Notes: a model not told the origin generated them from the sequence alone. A stretch of DNA of 64,000 nt from Provencibacterium sp. (GCA_022792175.1 JAAWAN010000026.1:37298-101297), one strand, 5' to 3'; counted from the first letter of the stretch, positions 37,068 through 45,299 are shown. Made by a program: numbers and translations.

Positions 37068-37122
37068 AGAAACCTTTAAATACTATTTGCGATATTGCTT
37101 AAATGTTTTACAAAAAGTTAAA

Positions 37123-37154
37123 AACAGCCGGGTGCAGTAATGCTCCCGGCTGTT
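37123..37154 (+). terminator. hairpin after dpsB
   Basis: AACAGCCGGG and CCCGGCTGTT, with an inner GCA/TGC pairing, 55 bases after dpsB; no strong U run follows, so this is a moderate call. Confidence 0.5.
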
Positions 37155-37237
37155 CCCTATTTAAATTTCAACAGTTTATGTGAAAAACACTTCTTCTGGG
37201 AATCATTTTTTGCAGGAGAAGCGTCTGATACGCATCA

Positions 37238-37279
37238 ACCCAAAGAAAAATCCCGGAATCTGCACCGCTGCAAACCCCG
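37238..37279 (-). terminator. terminator of tRNA-Gly
   Basis: Minus-strand CTCGGGGTTTGCA and TGCAGATTCCGGG form an imperfect stem followed by ATTTTTCTTTGG. The 3' arm, U tract and flank are nearly identical to the ssrA terminator at 53899-53942. Confidence 0.75.
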
Positions 37280-37287
37280 AGAAGTGG

Positions 37288-37358
37288 AGCGGGTGATGGG
37301 AATCGAACCCACAACCTCAGCTTGGGAAGCTGATGTTTTACCACTAAACTACACCCGC
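37288..37358 (-). tRNA. tRNA-Gly (anticodon CCC)
   Basis: On the minus strand GCGGGTG pairs with CACCCGC (7-bp acceptor). The anticodon arm is TCAGC-TTCCCAA-GCTGA, giving anticodon CCC. The T arm TGTGG-GTTCGATT-CCCAT is normal. 71 bases without an encoded CCA. Confidence 0.96.
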
Positions 37359-37378
37359 ATATCACTGACAGTATGATT

Positions 37379-37407
37379 ATTATACAACAGCCCTTTCAAA
37401 ATAGCAA
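37379..37407 (-). promoter_or_regulatory. promoter of tRNA-Gly
   Basis: Minus-strand TTGCTA (37407-37402), 17 bases, TATAAT (37384-37379), 20 bases before the tRNA. Confidence 0.8.
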
Positions 37408-37443
37408 GAGGGGAAACAAAATTTTTTTGGCAGGCCTTTTTCA

Positions 37444-37483
37444 GGATACCGCCCAAATCTGAATGTAAATTTGGGCGGTATCC
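37444..37483 (-). terminator. 15-bp hairpin ending the phage-derived module
   Basis: GGATACCGCCCAAAT and ATTTGGGCGGTATCC form a perfect 15-bp stem 12 bases past the holin stop; no U run follows on either strand. Confidence 0.55.
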
Positions 37484-37494
37484 TTGGCCGGAGA

Positions 37495-37914
37495 TTATCT
37501 TTTTGCCTCTTCCCGCAGCGCCTCCAGTGCGCGGGAGATGGGGGAGGGGAGAGAAACGCCCATCAGGCCGGCATTTTCGGTGATGGAGATGAGCTCGTTG
37601 CAGAGGTAGGCGGTTATCACCCCATCGCGGACGAAGCTTACGTCAAGCACAGCATCCAAACGCGCCGCCACCAGGACGACAAGCAGCGTCGCTCCCTTGC
37701 GGCAGAGGCCCTTCCAGCCAGCGCGGGATTCCAGCCTGCCGCCCGGACTCTTTTGGCTGTTGCCGAATACGCCAGCTACCAGCAGCCCGGTGATATAGTC
37801 AACCGCCATGAAGAGGCAGAGCGTCTGCAGGGCCAGGCTCCACCCCCCAAACCATGCGGAAAGTGCGGCGCCTGCAGCGCCTGCGCCCGCTGGCAGCCAT
37901 TTCAGTTTAGGCAT
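37495..37914 (-). CDS. phage holin family protein
   Basis: The 139-residue protein has hydrophobic segments near 7-40 and 75-95 and the pattern LCLFMAVDYITGLLVAGVFG...SRAGWKGLCRKGATLLVVLVAARLD, typical of the Bacteriophage_holin_4 (toxin secretion/phage lysis) family. Holins make membrane holes that release endolysin. No endolysin is encoded next to it. Its ATG overlaps the end of the XkdX-like ORF. Confidence 0.9.
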   Translation of the reverse strand: MPKLKWLPAGAGAAGAALSAWFGGWSLALQTLCLFMAVDYITGLLVAGVFGNSQKSPGGRLESRAGWKGLCRKGATLLVVLVAARLDAVLDVSFVRDGVITAYLCNELISITENAGLMGVSLPSPISRALEALREEAKR

Positions 37915-38038
37915 CCGCTTCCTCCTTTTTTGTCAGTTTTTCTGCCTGCTGCCCGCTCAGCCATCCGGCGGCAACAAAGCCGGGCAGATCGTCTTCAAAA
38001 AAGAGCAGGCCAAAAAAGCTCCGGATAAATTCAGCCAT
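37907..38038 (-). CDS. XkdX-like small phage protein (43 aa)
   Basis: A small ORF: MAEFIRSFFGLLFFEDDLPG, then FVAAGWLSGQQAEKL. It matches the XkdX pattern (short acidic protein with F-V-x-A-G-W-I-x-x-x-Q), found between tail fibre and holin genes in PBSX-like phages. AGGGGGTGA lies six bases before the ATG, and its stop overlaps the holin start. Function unknown. Confidence 0.75.
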   Translation of the reverse strand: MAEFIRSFFGLLFFEDDLPGFVAAGWLSGQQAEKLTKKEEADA

Positions 38039-38372
38039 CCTTTTTCACCCCCTGTATCTTTAACAGCGCCACCTCGCGCATGAGCTGGGCGAGCGCTGCA
38101 TCCTGCGGGCTGGCAGCTTCCGGCTCGGGGGCAGGATGCAGCAGCTCCCACTCTTCAATTTCGGAGGGGGAAGCGGCCTCTGCCCAGCAGCCGTTTTCCA
38201 GGCAGGGGCGGATAAAGCCGTGCGCGCCCGCGTGCGGGCGAAGCGGGGGAGGGGGAACATCGACCGTCTCTTCCCCCTCCTTTAATTCATAAAACTGAGG
38301 CTCTCCGTTTATGAGCGCTGTATAGTTCACATAGCTTCCGTGTTCATCTACAATGCAGGCGTAATCGTTCAT
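38031..38372 (-). CDS. phage tail-associated hypothetical protein (XkdW position)
   Basis: The 113-residue product starts at ATG 38372 (AAGGAGCGATAAGA upstream) and overlaps the XkdX-like ORF by 8 bases. It has an N-terminal MNDYACIVDEHGSYVNYTAL part, a proline run PPPPLRPH and a C-terminal helix. Its place between the fibre and XkdX is that of XkdW in PBSX. I cannot recognise a domain. Confidence 0.7.
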   Translation of the reverse strand: MNDYACIVDEHGSYVNYTALINGEPQFYELKEGEETVDVPPPPLRPHAGAHGFIRPCLENGCWAEAASPSEIEEWELLHPAPEPEAASPQDAALAQLMREVALLKIQGVKKDG

Positions 38373-38419
38373 TCTTATCGCTCCTTTTTCATATTTCATA
38401 GACAGGCCGCTCGAAGGGT

Positions 38420-39229
38420 TCAGCCACCTATATAAGAAAAGGTTATCTGCATGGCGGTATTCGCATTTATTGGAACCGAGCACTGAACAGAACCGGAGGC
38501 ATAAAAGAACAGGGTGCAGGCCGATTCATTTCCGATGCAGGCCCGGACAGCGCATCTTGCCTTCGGGCGGTATCCTGCGGGGAGAGCGATGACATCCGTC
38601 CATGCAGAATAGTCAGCGCTGGTCTTTATGGACATAAGAACGGATACGATATTCCCCTGACGGCAGATATATGATTTTTCATTTGCAAACGCCGGGGAAT
38701 AGCTCCATCCGGAACTGAGCGGCGGGTTTTCGATGAAGCCATACTGCATGGCAAACGGAACCCATGGTTTCCACTCGCCGCTGCTGTAGGTAGAAACGTA
38801 AGTGGAGCCATATTGGGCAGCCGTTCCTGTGCGGTAGGTAAGGATAACGCGCTTGGTGTTGGAAGGTGTTACTTCCAGATAGCCCGAATAATAGCTGTTG
38901 GCAAAAGGCACCCCTGTTTTCATAACCGGGCCTATCTCAAATGCGCCTCCATATTCCTGAGCGTCTGCCCATTCATGGAAATCCGTATATGTGGATGGGA
39001 CGCTTAATCCTTTCAGTACACCATTCGCACTCACTCCGCCGAGGGCGGCTGCGCTTTCGGCCTGATCGGCCAGGCGTGCCGCCGGGTATTTTCCCTGCTC
39101 ATCTGCCGCCGGGCGCGCTGCGATGGCTGCATCCATGACAGCATATGCTGCGTTCATGTCCACGCGCTGCAGCTTGTCGCTCCCTTCATATTGCGGCAGC
39201 CCCAGCGTGGGGGTTCGGTTTACATACAT
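38420..39229 (-). CDS. phage tail fibre with pyocin-knob-like domain
   Basis: The 269-residue protein has an N-terminal attachment region (MYVNRTPTLGLPQYEGSDKL), a middle knob-type domain (GAFEIGPVMKTGVPFANSYY ... YSSGEWKPW) and a C-terminal beta-rich tip (VIALPAGYRPKARCAV ... ITFSYIGG). Such knobs bind cell-surface sugars at the tip of phage or R-pyocin fibres. Its start overlaps the stop of the baseplate gene by about 10 bases. Confidence 0.8.
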   Translation of the reverse strand: MYVNRTPTLGLPQYEGSDKLQRVDMNAAYAVMDAAIAARPAADEQGKYPAARLADQAESAAALGGVSANGVLKGLSVPSTYTDFHEWADAQEYGGAFEIGPVMKTGVPFANSYYSGYLEVTPSNTKRVILTYRTGTAAQYGSTYVSTYSSGEWKPWVPFAMQYGFIENPPLSSGWSYSPAFANEKSYICRQGNIVSVLMSIKTSADYSAWTDVIALPAGYRPKARCAVRACIGNESACTLFFYASGSVQCSVPINANTAMQITFSYIGG

Positions 39230-40029
39230 AGGGGTTCTCCTTTCCAGATTTCGAACTGGTCCCAGGTCATGCTCAGCAATTCAAAGGTATCCCAGCAGAG
39301 CTCCAGCGCATCCCAGTCCGCCCAGCAGATTCCTTCTGAGTGGTAGCGGAGAATGAGCGTAAAAATAAAGTCCAGAATCTCCTGCAGCGTCATTCTTTTC
39401 CCATTCCAGGCATTGCGGTAGAGCAGGGCTTTTATCCGCTTTTCCGCTTCGGCAGCCTGTTCGGCGGCAGCAGCAGCCTCTGCGGCGGCCTCTCCGGCCT
39501 CGTTTCCGCTCTTTTCTGCTGCCGCTGCGAGCTCTGTCAGACGGGTCAGAAAAGCATCCAGAGCGGATGGCTCAGTCGGAATGGCCGGCTTCCCGGCCAG
39601 CTGGCGGATGATATAGACCGGCGCCTCCGCCGTCTGCCAGTCAAAATCCTTCCCGGTCGCCCAGAGCTGCAGGGTGAGCTTTCCGCTGCAGGAGGTCTGC
39701 GGGGGGCAGAGCACCCACTGCATCTGCAGCCTGTCTTTCAGCACCTTTGGAAACAGCGCGACGGCGTCATATTCCCCCCGGCTGTTGACGGTGCGCAGGA
39801 AAAAGCCGCATTGCGAAAGATCCCGCTGCCCGAGCCGGCGCGGACAGAAGATATCCACCGACTGAGAATTCCGGTCGTTTTCTACGGCGATATACTGCAA
39901 CGCAGGCGGAATGTGCAGGCTGCGTCCGATAACGGTCATGGCGGGCCGGCAGCCGCTCTGCCTCTGCTGCGGGTTATCCCCTTTTGGAGGAGCTGTATCC
40001 CTCTCCCCGTCCATTTTCGTTTCATTCAT
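39220..40029 (-). CDS. phage baseplate upper protein, BppU-like
   Basis: The 269-residue protein (ATG 40029, AGAGGTG upstream; a GTG three codons earlier is weaker) has an N-terminal beta domain resembling BppU (RLGQRDLSQCGFFLRTVNSR, then LTLQLWATGKDFDWQTAEAP), an Ala/Glu coiled coil (about 160-205) and a Trp-rich C-terminus with repeats of W-D-x-(L/F)-E (DWDALELCWDTFELLSMTWD). It would connect the fibre to a baseplate. No baseplate hub, tube or sheath is present nearby. Confidence 0.75.
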   Translation of the reverse strand: MNETKMDGERDTAPPKGDNPQQRQSGCRPAMTVIGRSLHIPPALQYIAVENDRNSQSVDIFCPRRLGQRDLSQCGFFLRTVNSRGEYDAVALFPKVLKDRLQMQWVLCPPQTSCSGKLTLQLWATGKDFDWQTAEAPVYIIRQLAGKPAIPTEPSALDAFLTRLTELAAAAEKSGNEAGEAAAEAAAAAEQAAEAEKRIKALLYRNAWNGKRMTLQEILDFIFTLILRYHSEGICWADWDALELCWDTFELLSMTWDQFEIWKGEPLCM

Positions 40030-40062
40030 GTTAAACACCTCTTTTCCCGGCGGCTTTGCGTT

Positions 40063-40278
40063 TTATCCGGCGGCTGCTTTTGGGCGCTCCCCATATTCCT
40101 TCACCATCCAGGCCAAGGCGCAGGTTATTTCCAGAATTTCCTGCTCCAAAATATCCAGCCTGCGCAGCGCCTGAAAATATTCCCTTCCGCGCAGCCTCCC
40201 CTTCTCTGCTCCCAGCTGCTGTTTTCTCTCCTCCAGCATTCGCAGCTGCACCCGATACTGATCGATCAAATCCTGCAT
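40063..40278 (-). CDS. small coiled-coil protein, first gene of the phage-derived module
   Basis: From ATG 40278 (AAAGGA upstream) it is 71 residues and one long helix (LIDQYRVQLRMLEERKQQLG). An ATG 12 codons earlier lacks a Shine-Dalgarno. Similar short coiled-coil ORFs occur in phage tail clusters. Function unknown. Confidence 0.6.
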   Translation of the reverse strand: MQDLIDQYRVQLRMLEERKQQLGAEKGRLRGREYFQALRRLDILEQEILEITCALAWMVKEYGERPKAAAG

Positions 40279-40414
40279 GCCGATATCCTTTCCTTTCCTT
40301 GAAAGCCCTGCCATTCCGGCAGAAAAACCGCTGAAGCGGCGGGCAGGTCCTTTTCATCACCTCCCGGGCTCCGTCACCTCTGCACTCCCGGAGGCAGGGA
40401 TGGTGACAGCGAAC

Positions 40415-40462
40415 AAACATATGTTCTAATTTTATTATAAAAACATTTGTTCTTGTTGTCAA
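40415..40462 (-). promoter_or_regulatory. SOS-type promoter with two LexA boxes
   Basis: Minus-strand TTGACA (40462-40457), 17 bases, TATAAT (40439-40434): consensus vegetative promoter. Two near-palindromes lie on it: plus-strand AAACATTTGTTC (40441-40452) in the spacer and AAACATATGTTC (40415-40426) just after the -10. Each matches 10-11 of 12 positions of the Firmicutes LexA (DinR) box GAACATATGTTC. Confidence 0.75.
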
Positions 40463-40548
40463 CCCCTCTGACTTTCGGGAGGGGCTGTTTGCCGGGGATG
40501 CAGCAGGGAAGTCCTCCGGTATTTTGCAGATAAAATGCGTGTGCCGCC

Positions 40549-40576
40549 TTGACTAGCTTTGGAATTGTGGTATCAT
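40549..40576 (+). promoter_or_regulatory. promoter of lepB
   Basis: TTGACT (40549-40554), 16 bases, TATCAT (40571-40576); it diverges from the SOS-type promoter. Confidence 0.7.
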
Positions 40577-40623
40577 AAGGAATGGCAGCAAATTTTGACA
40601 GAATGCGGCTGAAGGAGTTCGTT

Positions 40624-41142
40624 ATGCACCTGCTTAAAAAGTTTTTGAAGGAATGGGTGATTCCGTTTGGACTGGAAGTGCTCATTCTTCTGTTTTTGCT
40701 CCGCTATGTTTTTTTTCTGGTCATGGTCCCCACCGGTTCGATGAAGCCGACGATTGAGGAAGGGAGCTGCCTGTTTGCCACCCATCTCTATCTCCCGGAA
40801 AAGACGGTGAAGCGGGGGGATATACTGGTTTTCTGGAGCGATGAGCTGGAGGAAAAGCTGATCAAGCGGGTAGTCGGCCTGCCAGGCGAGCACATTGTGC
40901 TGGATGAAGAGGGGAATCTGTTTGTCAACGGTGAATATTTTGCGGAGGAATATGTCCGTTTCCCCTCAAATCAAAGCGGCGAGTGGCAGGTACCGGAGGG
41001 AAAATACCTTTTTATGGGGGACAACCGGGATGCTTCCTTTGATGCCCGCTACTGGGAGCAGCCCTATATTTCCGGTGATGAAATTTCCGGCAAGGCGTGG
41101 TTCGCACTCTGGCCTCCCGGCTGCTTCGGCCCGCTGCACTGA
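40624..41142 (+). CDS. lepB: signal peptidase I
   Basis: The 172-residue membrane protease has one N-terminal transmembrane helix (about 12-35), the catalytic S39 in PTGSMKPTI and the catalytic K81 in KRVVGLPGE, plus the GDNRDASFDARYW box. It cleaves signal peptides outside the membrane. I choose ATG 40624 (GGAG six bases upstream); an ATG at 40582 sits right at the expected transcript start. Confidence 0.93.
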   Translation: MHLLKKFLKEWVIPFGLEVLILLFLLRYVFFLVMVPTGSMKPTIEEGSCLFATHLYLPEKTVKRGDILVFWSDELEEKLIKRVVGLPGEHIVLDEEGNLFVNGEYFAEEYVRFPSNQSGEWQVPEGKYLFMGDNRDASFDARYWEQPYISGDEISGKAWFALWPPGCFGPLH

Positions 41143-41190
41143 GTTTTGTTAAGGATCCGTTTTTTATTTATGTGAAGGAGGAGACAAACG

Positions 41191-41937
41191 ATGAGAATCG
41201 GTATTACCAGCATCGACCAGGCGGCGGCCGCCGCGAAGATGGGCTTTGACTATCTGGAGGTCAATGCCTCGGCTATCTCGAAGCTTTCGGAGGAGGAGTT
41301 TGAGAAAACGCGGACGCGTATTCAGGAGTCTGGTCTGCCTGCGGAAAGCTGCAATGTTCTGTTTCATGATATTCAGCTGCTGAGCGAGGAAGGGATGGGC
41401 CGCGTAGAATCCTATCTGCGGGATACCTTCGGGCGGCTGCAGCGTTTGGGCGTTAAGCTGGCTGTTTTCGGCAGCGGCGGGGCGCGGCGCAAGCCGGATG
41501 AGCTTCCCTTTGGCGAAGCCTGGAGAAGGCTCTGCGAGGTCACCCGCATTATCGGCACCGTGGCCGGGGAATATGGCATTGAGATCGCCATCGAGCCGCT
41601 GCGCTGCGGGGAGACCAACATGGTGAATTCGGTCATCGAGGGTGCAGCGCTGGCCGCTGTCACCAACCTCCCCAACGTCTGGACGCTGGCGGACAGCTAT
41701 CATATGTTTATGGATGCGGAGCCGATGGAGCACATCCGCACGGTCGGCCGCCTCAACCATGTGCATGTTGCGCTGCGGGATGGCCGGAGCTATCCGACCT
41801 ATGCGGATGGGCAGCTGCGCCTGTTCATGAATGAGCTGCATGCCATCGGTTATGACGGGCGTATTACCATTGAAGCGGGCACCAACTGCTTTGAGCATGA
41901 TGCACCTCTGGCGCTTGCAACGCTGCGCGCTCTTTAA
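41191..41937 (+). CDS. sugar phosphate isomerase/epimerase family protein
   Basis: The 248-residue TIM barrel has IGITSIDQAAAAAKMGFDYLE, EIAIEPLRCGETNMVN and the HVALRDGRSYP and ITIEAGTN strands, with metal-site residues typical of the xylose-isomerase-like superfamily (ketose 3-epimerase / hydroxypyruvate isomerase relatives). GAAGGAGGAGACAAACG precedes the ATG. It shares a bidirectional terminator with the convergent homologue at 42058. Substrate unknown. Confidence 0.82.
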   Translation: MRIGITSIDQAAAAAKMGFDYLEVNASAISKLSEEEFEKTRTRIQESGLPAESCNVLFHDIQLLSEEGMGRVESYLRDTFGRLQRLGVKLAVFGSGGARRKPDELPFGEAWRRLCEVTRIIGTVAGEYGIEIAIEPLRCGETNMVNSVIEGAALAAVTNLPNVWTLADSYHMFMDAEPMEHIRTVGRLNHVHVALRDGRSYPTYADGQLRLFMNELHAIGYDGRITIEAGTNCFEHDAPLALATLRAL

Positions 41938-41992
41938 AAATGTCTGCTGCCTATCGTCCCGTTATGCGGCGGGGCAGCGGGGGAGAAAACGG

Positions 41993-42031
41993 AAAACCGC
42001 CTGCAGGCTGAAAAGCCCGCAGGCGGTTTTT
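41993..42031. terminator. bidirectional terminator
   Basis: AAAACCGCCTGC and GCAGGCGGTTTTTAT around the loop AGGCTGAAAAGCCC serve both convergent isomerase-like genes. Confidence 0.85.
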
Positions 42032-42057
42032 ATCTGTTTCTCTGCGGCCCTGCCGCT

Positions 42058-42879
42058 TTACAGTCCCAGCGTGCGCAGGTATTCGCGGCTCATGCGCACC
42101 GCTTCCATCGGCGGGCGGCCGACCGAGCTGTCCTGCTCGACGACGAAATACTGCGCGCCCGACTCTTTGGCGGCCGAAACGATGGCGGGCATATCCTGCA
42201 TGCCGTGTCCGACCGGGCGGAATTCGAAAACACCGGCCGGCTTCTCCTTTTTCTCCGCCTGTATGCCGATGAGCTCATACATATCCGCTGTCTGGCCCTC
42301 TTTATAGAAGTCCTTGAGGTGAACGACCGGGCAGCGTCCGGCATATTTGCGGATATAGGCGGCGGGATCCTCCCCGGCGACCTTTACCCAGCAGGTATCC
42401 AGCTCGGTCTGCAGCTGCGCGGGGGAGAAGCGGGCATAGAGGTAGTCGAGCGCATAGCTCCCATCCTCCATGCGCACAAATTCGAAATCATGGTTGTGGT
42501 AGAGCAGGGTAATGCCCTTCTCGCCGAGCGCCTCGGCAAAGGCGGGGATGCCGTCGAGCACCTGCTGAAAGCCGGGCTCGCGGGGGCGCAGGTCCTCAGT
42601 CAGGTAGGGGATAGCCACATAACGGCAGCCGATGACGGCATAGTCCCGCGCCGCACGGACAATATCATCGGCCAGCTCGACAAACGGAACATGGGCGGAG
42701 AGGGCATACAGTCCGCAGTCATCCAGTGCGCGGCGGATTTCCTCCGGCTGCAGGCCATAGAGCCCTGCCAGCTCGACAAAATCGTATCCCATCTCCTTCA
42801 CCTGGCGCATGGCGCCGGCGAAATCCTTCTGTGCATCGTCGCGAATCGAATAGACCTGAAGTCCAACAGGAATAGACAT
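42058..42879 (-). CDS. sugar phosphate isomerase/epimerase family protein
   Basis: The 273-residue TIM barrel (MSIPVGLQVYSIRDDAQKDF, LLYHNHDFEF, LDTCWVKVAGEDP, PVVHLKDFY, YFVVEQDSS) is of the inositol-catabolism IolE/IolI or xylose-isomerase-like group; HNHDFEF, the HLKD strand and VEQD carry the metal ligands. It is a stand-alone gene without pathway neighbours, so the substrate is unknown. It is not closely similar to the convergent gene at 41191 beyond the fold. Confidence 0.82.
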   Translation of the reverse strand: MSIPVGLQVYSIRDDAQKDFAGAMRQVKEMGYDFVELAGLYGLQPEEIRRALDDCGLYALSAHVPFVELADDIVRAARDYAVIGCRYVAIPYLTEDLRPREPGFQQVLDGIPAFAEALGEKGITLLYHNHDFEFVRMEDGSYALDYLYARFSPAQLQTELDTCWVKVAGEDPAAYIRKYAGRCPVVHLKDFYKEGQTADMYELIGIQAEKKEKPAGVFEFRPVGHGMQDMPAIVSAAKESGAQYFVVEQDSSVGRPPMEAVRMSREYLRTLGL

Positions 42880-42948
42880 GGTGGTTCCTCCTTCAAATAT
42901 TTCCAGTCTGTCTTCACTTTAAGCCATCGGACAGCCTTTGTCAAGGGT

Positions 42949-45192
42949 TTAGCCGCATTTGGAGTAACCGCAGAAGCGGCAGGAGACGCAGCCGCCCTCG
43001 TGCTCGAGCGGCTGGCCGCATTCCGGACAGGATCCGGAATTTCTGCTTTCTTCCGGGGCGGCCGAAACCGGCTGGGAAAGGGCAGAAGGCAGGGGCGTTT
43101 CGGCCTCAAGTATGCCGCGCACCTTTTTGATGACCCGGGCGATCGCATCCGGGCAGGAGGTGCAGGACATTCCCTCCCGGCGCACGGTGGAGGGGCAGCG
43201 GATGCCGCTGAGCTGTACGAGAATTTCATCAATAGCTACGCCCGAACGCAGCGCGATGGAGATAAGCCGCGCAGTCGCTTCGCTCTGGGAGGGGCAGCCG
43301 CCCGCCTTGCCGGTGGAGGTGAACACCTCGCAGATGCCGTTTTCATCGTAGTTAACGGTTACATACAGGCTGCCGCAGCCAATCTGCATCTTTTCGGTGA
43401 TGCCGCACACCGATTCCGGACGCGGCCGGGGAACTACCGAGTTGGGGGCTGCCGGCCGGGGCCCGTCCGCCTCCGCCTTCGGGGCGGCCGGGCCGATATT
43501 GAGCACCTGGTTTTCCCGGCTTCTGTCCCGGTAGATGGTGACCCCCTTACAGCCGAGCTGGAAGGCGAGCCGGTAGACCTCGGCAACCTCTTCGCGGGTT
43601 GCCTCATGGGGGAAATTAACCGTTTTGGAAACGGCATTGTCGGTGTGCTTCTGGAAGGCGGCCTGCATGCGGATATGCCAGAGGGGGGAAATATCGTGCG
43701 CGCAGACAAACACCCGCCGGATATCCTCCGGAATGGCGGAAATATGCTGCAGAGAGCCCTCTTTGGCAATCTGCAGCATCAGCGCTTCCGAGTAGAGCCC
43801 GCGTTTTTGCAGCAGCTCTTTTAAAAGGGGATTGACCTCCACCATTTCGGTCTTATCCATGACATTGCGGATGAAGACATAGGCAAAGACCGGCTCCACA
43901 CCCGAGGAGCAGCCGGCGATAATCGAAAGAGTGCCGGTCGGGGCGATGGTGGTCACAGTGCCGTTGCGCAGGGCAGGCAGCCGGCGGTGGATGCTTTCGG
44001 AAAAAAGCGGGAAGCTGCCGCGCTGCTGCCCGAGCTCGATGCTCTTTTTGCGTGCCGTCTCGTTAATGAAGCTCATCACCTTTTCGGCAAGGGCAACCGC
44101 CTCCTCGCTGTTATAGGGCAGGCGAAGGCGCAGCAGCATATCGGCGAAGCCCATAACACCCAGGCCGATTTTGCGGGTAGAGAGCGTCGTCTCTTCAATA
44201 ATGGGCAGCGGATAGCGGTTTACGGCGATTACATTATCCAGAAAATGGACGGCCAGCCGCACGGTGGCGGCCAGCTTATCAAAATCGACCGCATAGCCGT
44301 TTTCCGTCTCCCGCAGCATATTATACAGGTTAATGGAGCCCAGGTTGCAGCTCTCATAGGGCAGCAGCGGCTGTTCACCGCAGGGATTGGTGCTCTCAAT
44401 CTCCCCCTGTTTGGGGACAATGTTATCCCGATTGAGGCGGTCGAGGAAGATGATTCCCGGCTCGCCGTTGTGCCAGGCAGCATCGACAATCTTTTCAAAG
44501 ACCCTTCGAGCATTCAGTTGCCCGACCGGCTGATGGGTGCGCGGATCGATAAGCGGGTAATCCTTTTCTGCCATGGCGGCCTGCATAAAGACTTCGGTGA
44601 TGCCGATGCTGATATTAAAGTTGGTGATATCCGCATTATTCTGTTTGCAGTCGATAAACTGGAGAATATCGGGATGGTCCACCCGCAGAATACCCATGTT
44701 GGCTCCGCGGCGGGTGCCGCCCTGCTTGACGGCTTCGGTGGCCATATTGAAAACGCGCATAAAGCTGACCGGTCCGCTTGCAACGCCGCCGGTCGTGCGC
44801 ACAGTACTACCCTGCGGGCGCAGCCGGGAGAAGGAAAAGCCGGTGCCGCCGCCTGATTTATGGATGAGCGCTGCCTGCTTGACCGCCTCAAAGATTTCAT
44901 CCATGCTGTCTCCTACCGGCAGCACGAAGCAGGCGGAAAGCTGGCCGAGCGGCCGGCCGGCGTTCATCAGCGTCGGCGAATTGGGGAGAAAGTCCAGCTG
45001 TATCATGCTTTGATAAAAGCTTTTCGCGGTGCTGGCGGTATCTGCCTGCGGGTCAAAGGTGCGGTCCGCTTCGGCAATGGCGCCGGCAACGCGGTGGAAC
45101 ATTCCCTCCAGATTTTCGATGAGCTGGCCCTCTTCATCCTTCATAAAATAGCGCTTTTGCAGTACGGTGAGCGCATTTTGGGTAATTCCCAT
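42949..45192 (-). CDS. nrdJ: adenosylcobalamin-dependent (class II) ribonucleoside-diphosphate reductase
   Basis: The 747-residue enzyme (start ATG 45192, GGAAGGACAAAAAA upstream) reduces ribonucleotides using B12. It has the N-terminal active-site and specificity segments (LPNSPTLMNAGRPLGQLSACFVLPVGDSMD), NPCGEQPLLPYESCNLGSINL with the radical-site Cys, the PTGTLSIIAGCSSGVEPVFA loop, a TSCPD domain (CPSTVRREGMSCTSCPDAIA) and a C-terminal zinc-ribbon-like CPECG...CRFCGYSKCG tail. A TTG at 45222 extends the frame by 10 codons but lacks support. Controlled by the NrdR box upstream. Confidence 0.96.
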   Translation of the reverse strand: MGITQNALTVLQKRYFMKDEEGQLIENLEGMFHRVAGAIAEADRTFDPQADTASTAKSFYQSMIQLDFLPNSPTLMNAGRPLGQLSACFVLPVGDSMDEIFEAVKQAALIHKSGGGTGFSFSRLRPQGSTVRTTGGVASGPVSFMRVFNMATEAVKQGGTRRGANMGILRVDHPDILQFIDCKQNNADITNFNISIGITEVFMQAAMAEKDYPLIDPRTHQPVGQLNARRVFEKIVDAAWHNGEPGIIFLDRLNRDNIVPKQGEIESTNPCGEQPLLPYESCNLGSINLYNMLRETENGYAVDFDKLAATVRLAVHFLDNVIAVNRYPLPIIEETTLSTRKIGLGVMGFADMLLRLRLPYNSEEAVALAEKVMSFINETARKKSIELGQQRGSFPLFSESIHRRLPALRNGTVTTIAPTGTLSIIAGCSSGVEPVFAYVFIRNVMDKTEMVEVNPLLKELLQKRGLYSEALMLQIAKEGSLQHISAIPEDIRRVFVCAHDISPLWHIRMQAAFQKHTDNAVSKTVNFPHEATREEVAEVYRLAFQLGCKGVTIYRDRSRENQVLNIGPAAPKAEADGPRPAAPNSVVPRPRPESVCGITEKMQIGCGSLYVTVNYDENGICEVFTSTGKAGGCPSQSEATARLISIALRSGVAIDEILVQLSGIRCPSTVRREGMSCTSCPDAIARVIKKVRGILEAETPLPSALSQPVSAAPEESRNSGSCPECGQPLEHEGGCVSCRFCGYSKCG

Positions 45193-45299
45193 TTTTTTGT
45201 CCTTCCCGGGGCGCTGCGCCAAAGGCCGGCCGACAGCTGGATTTTTACAGGCGGCGATCCCCTTATTTAGTTGCTTTCCTTTTTAATATAAATCAAAAA

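Noticed and set aside
37140..37376. ORF reading VMGIEPTTSAWEADVLPLNY
   Set aside because: Typical false ORF made by antisense reading of a tRNA gene (tRNA-Gly).
42205..43824. 539-codon plus-strand ORF across the isomerase-like gene and nrdJ
   Set aside because: Antisense shadow; both minus-strand genes are firm.
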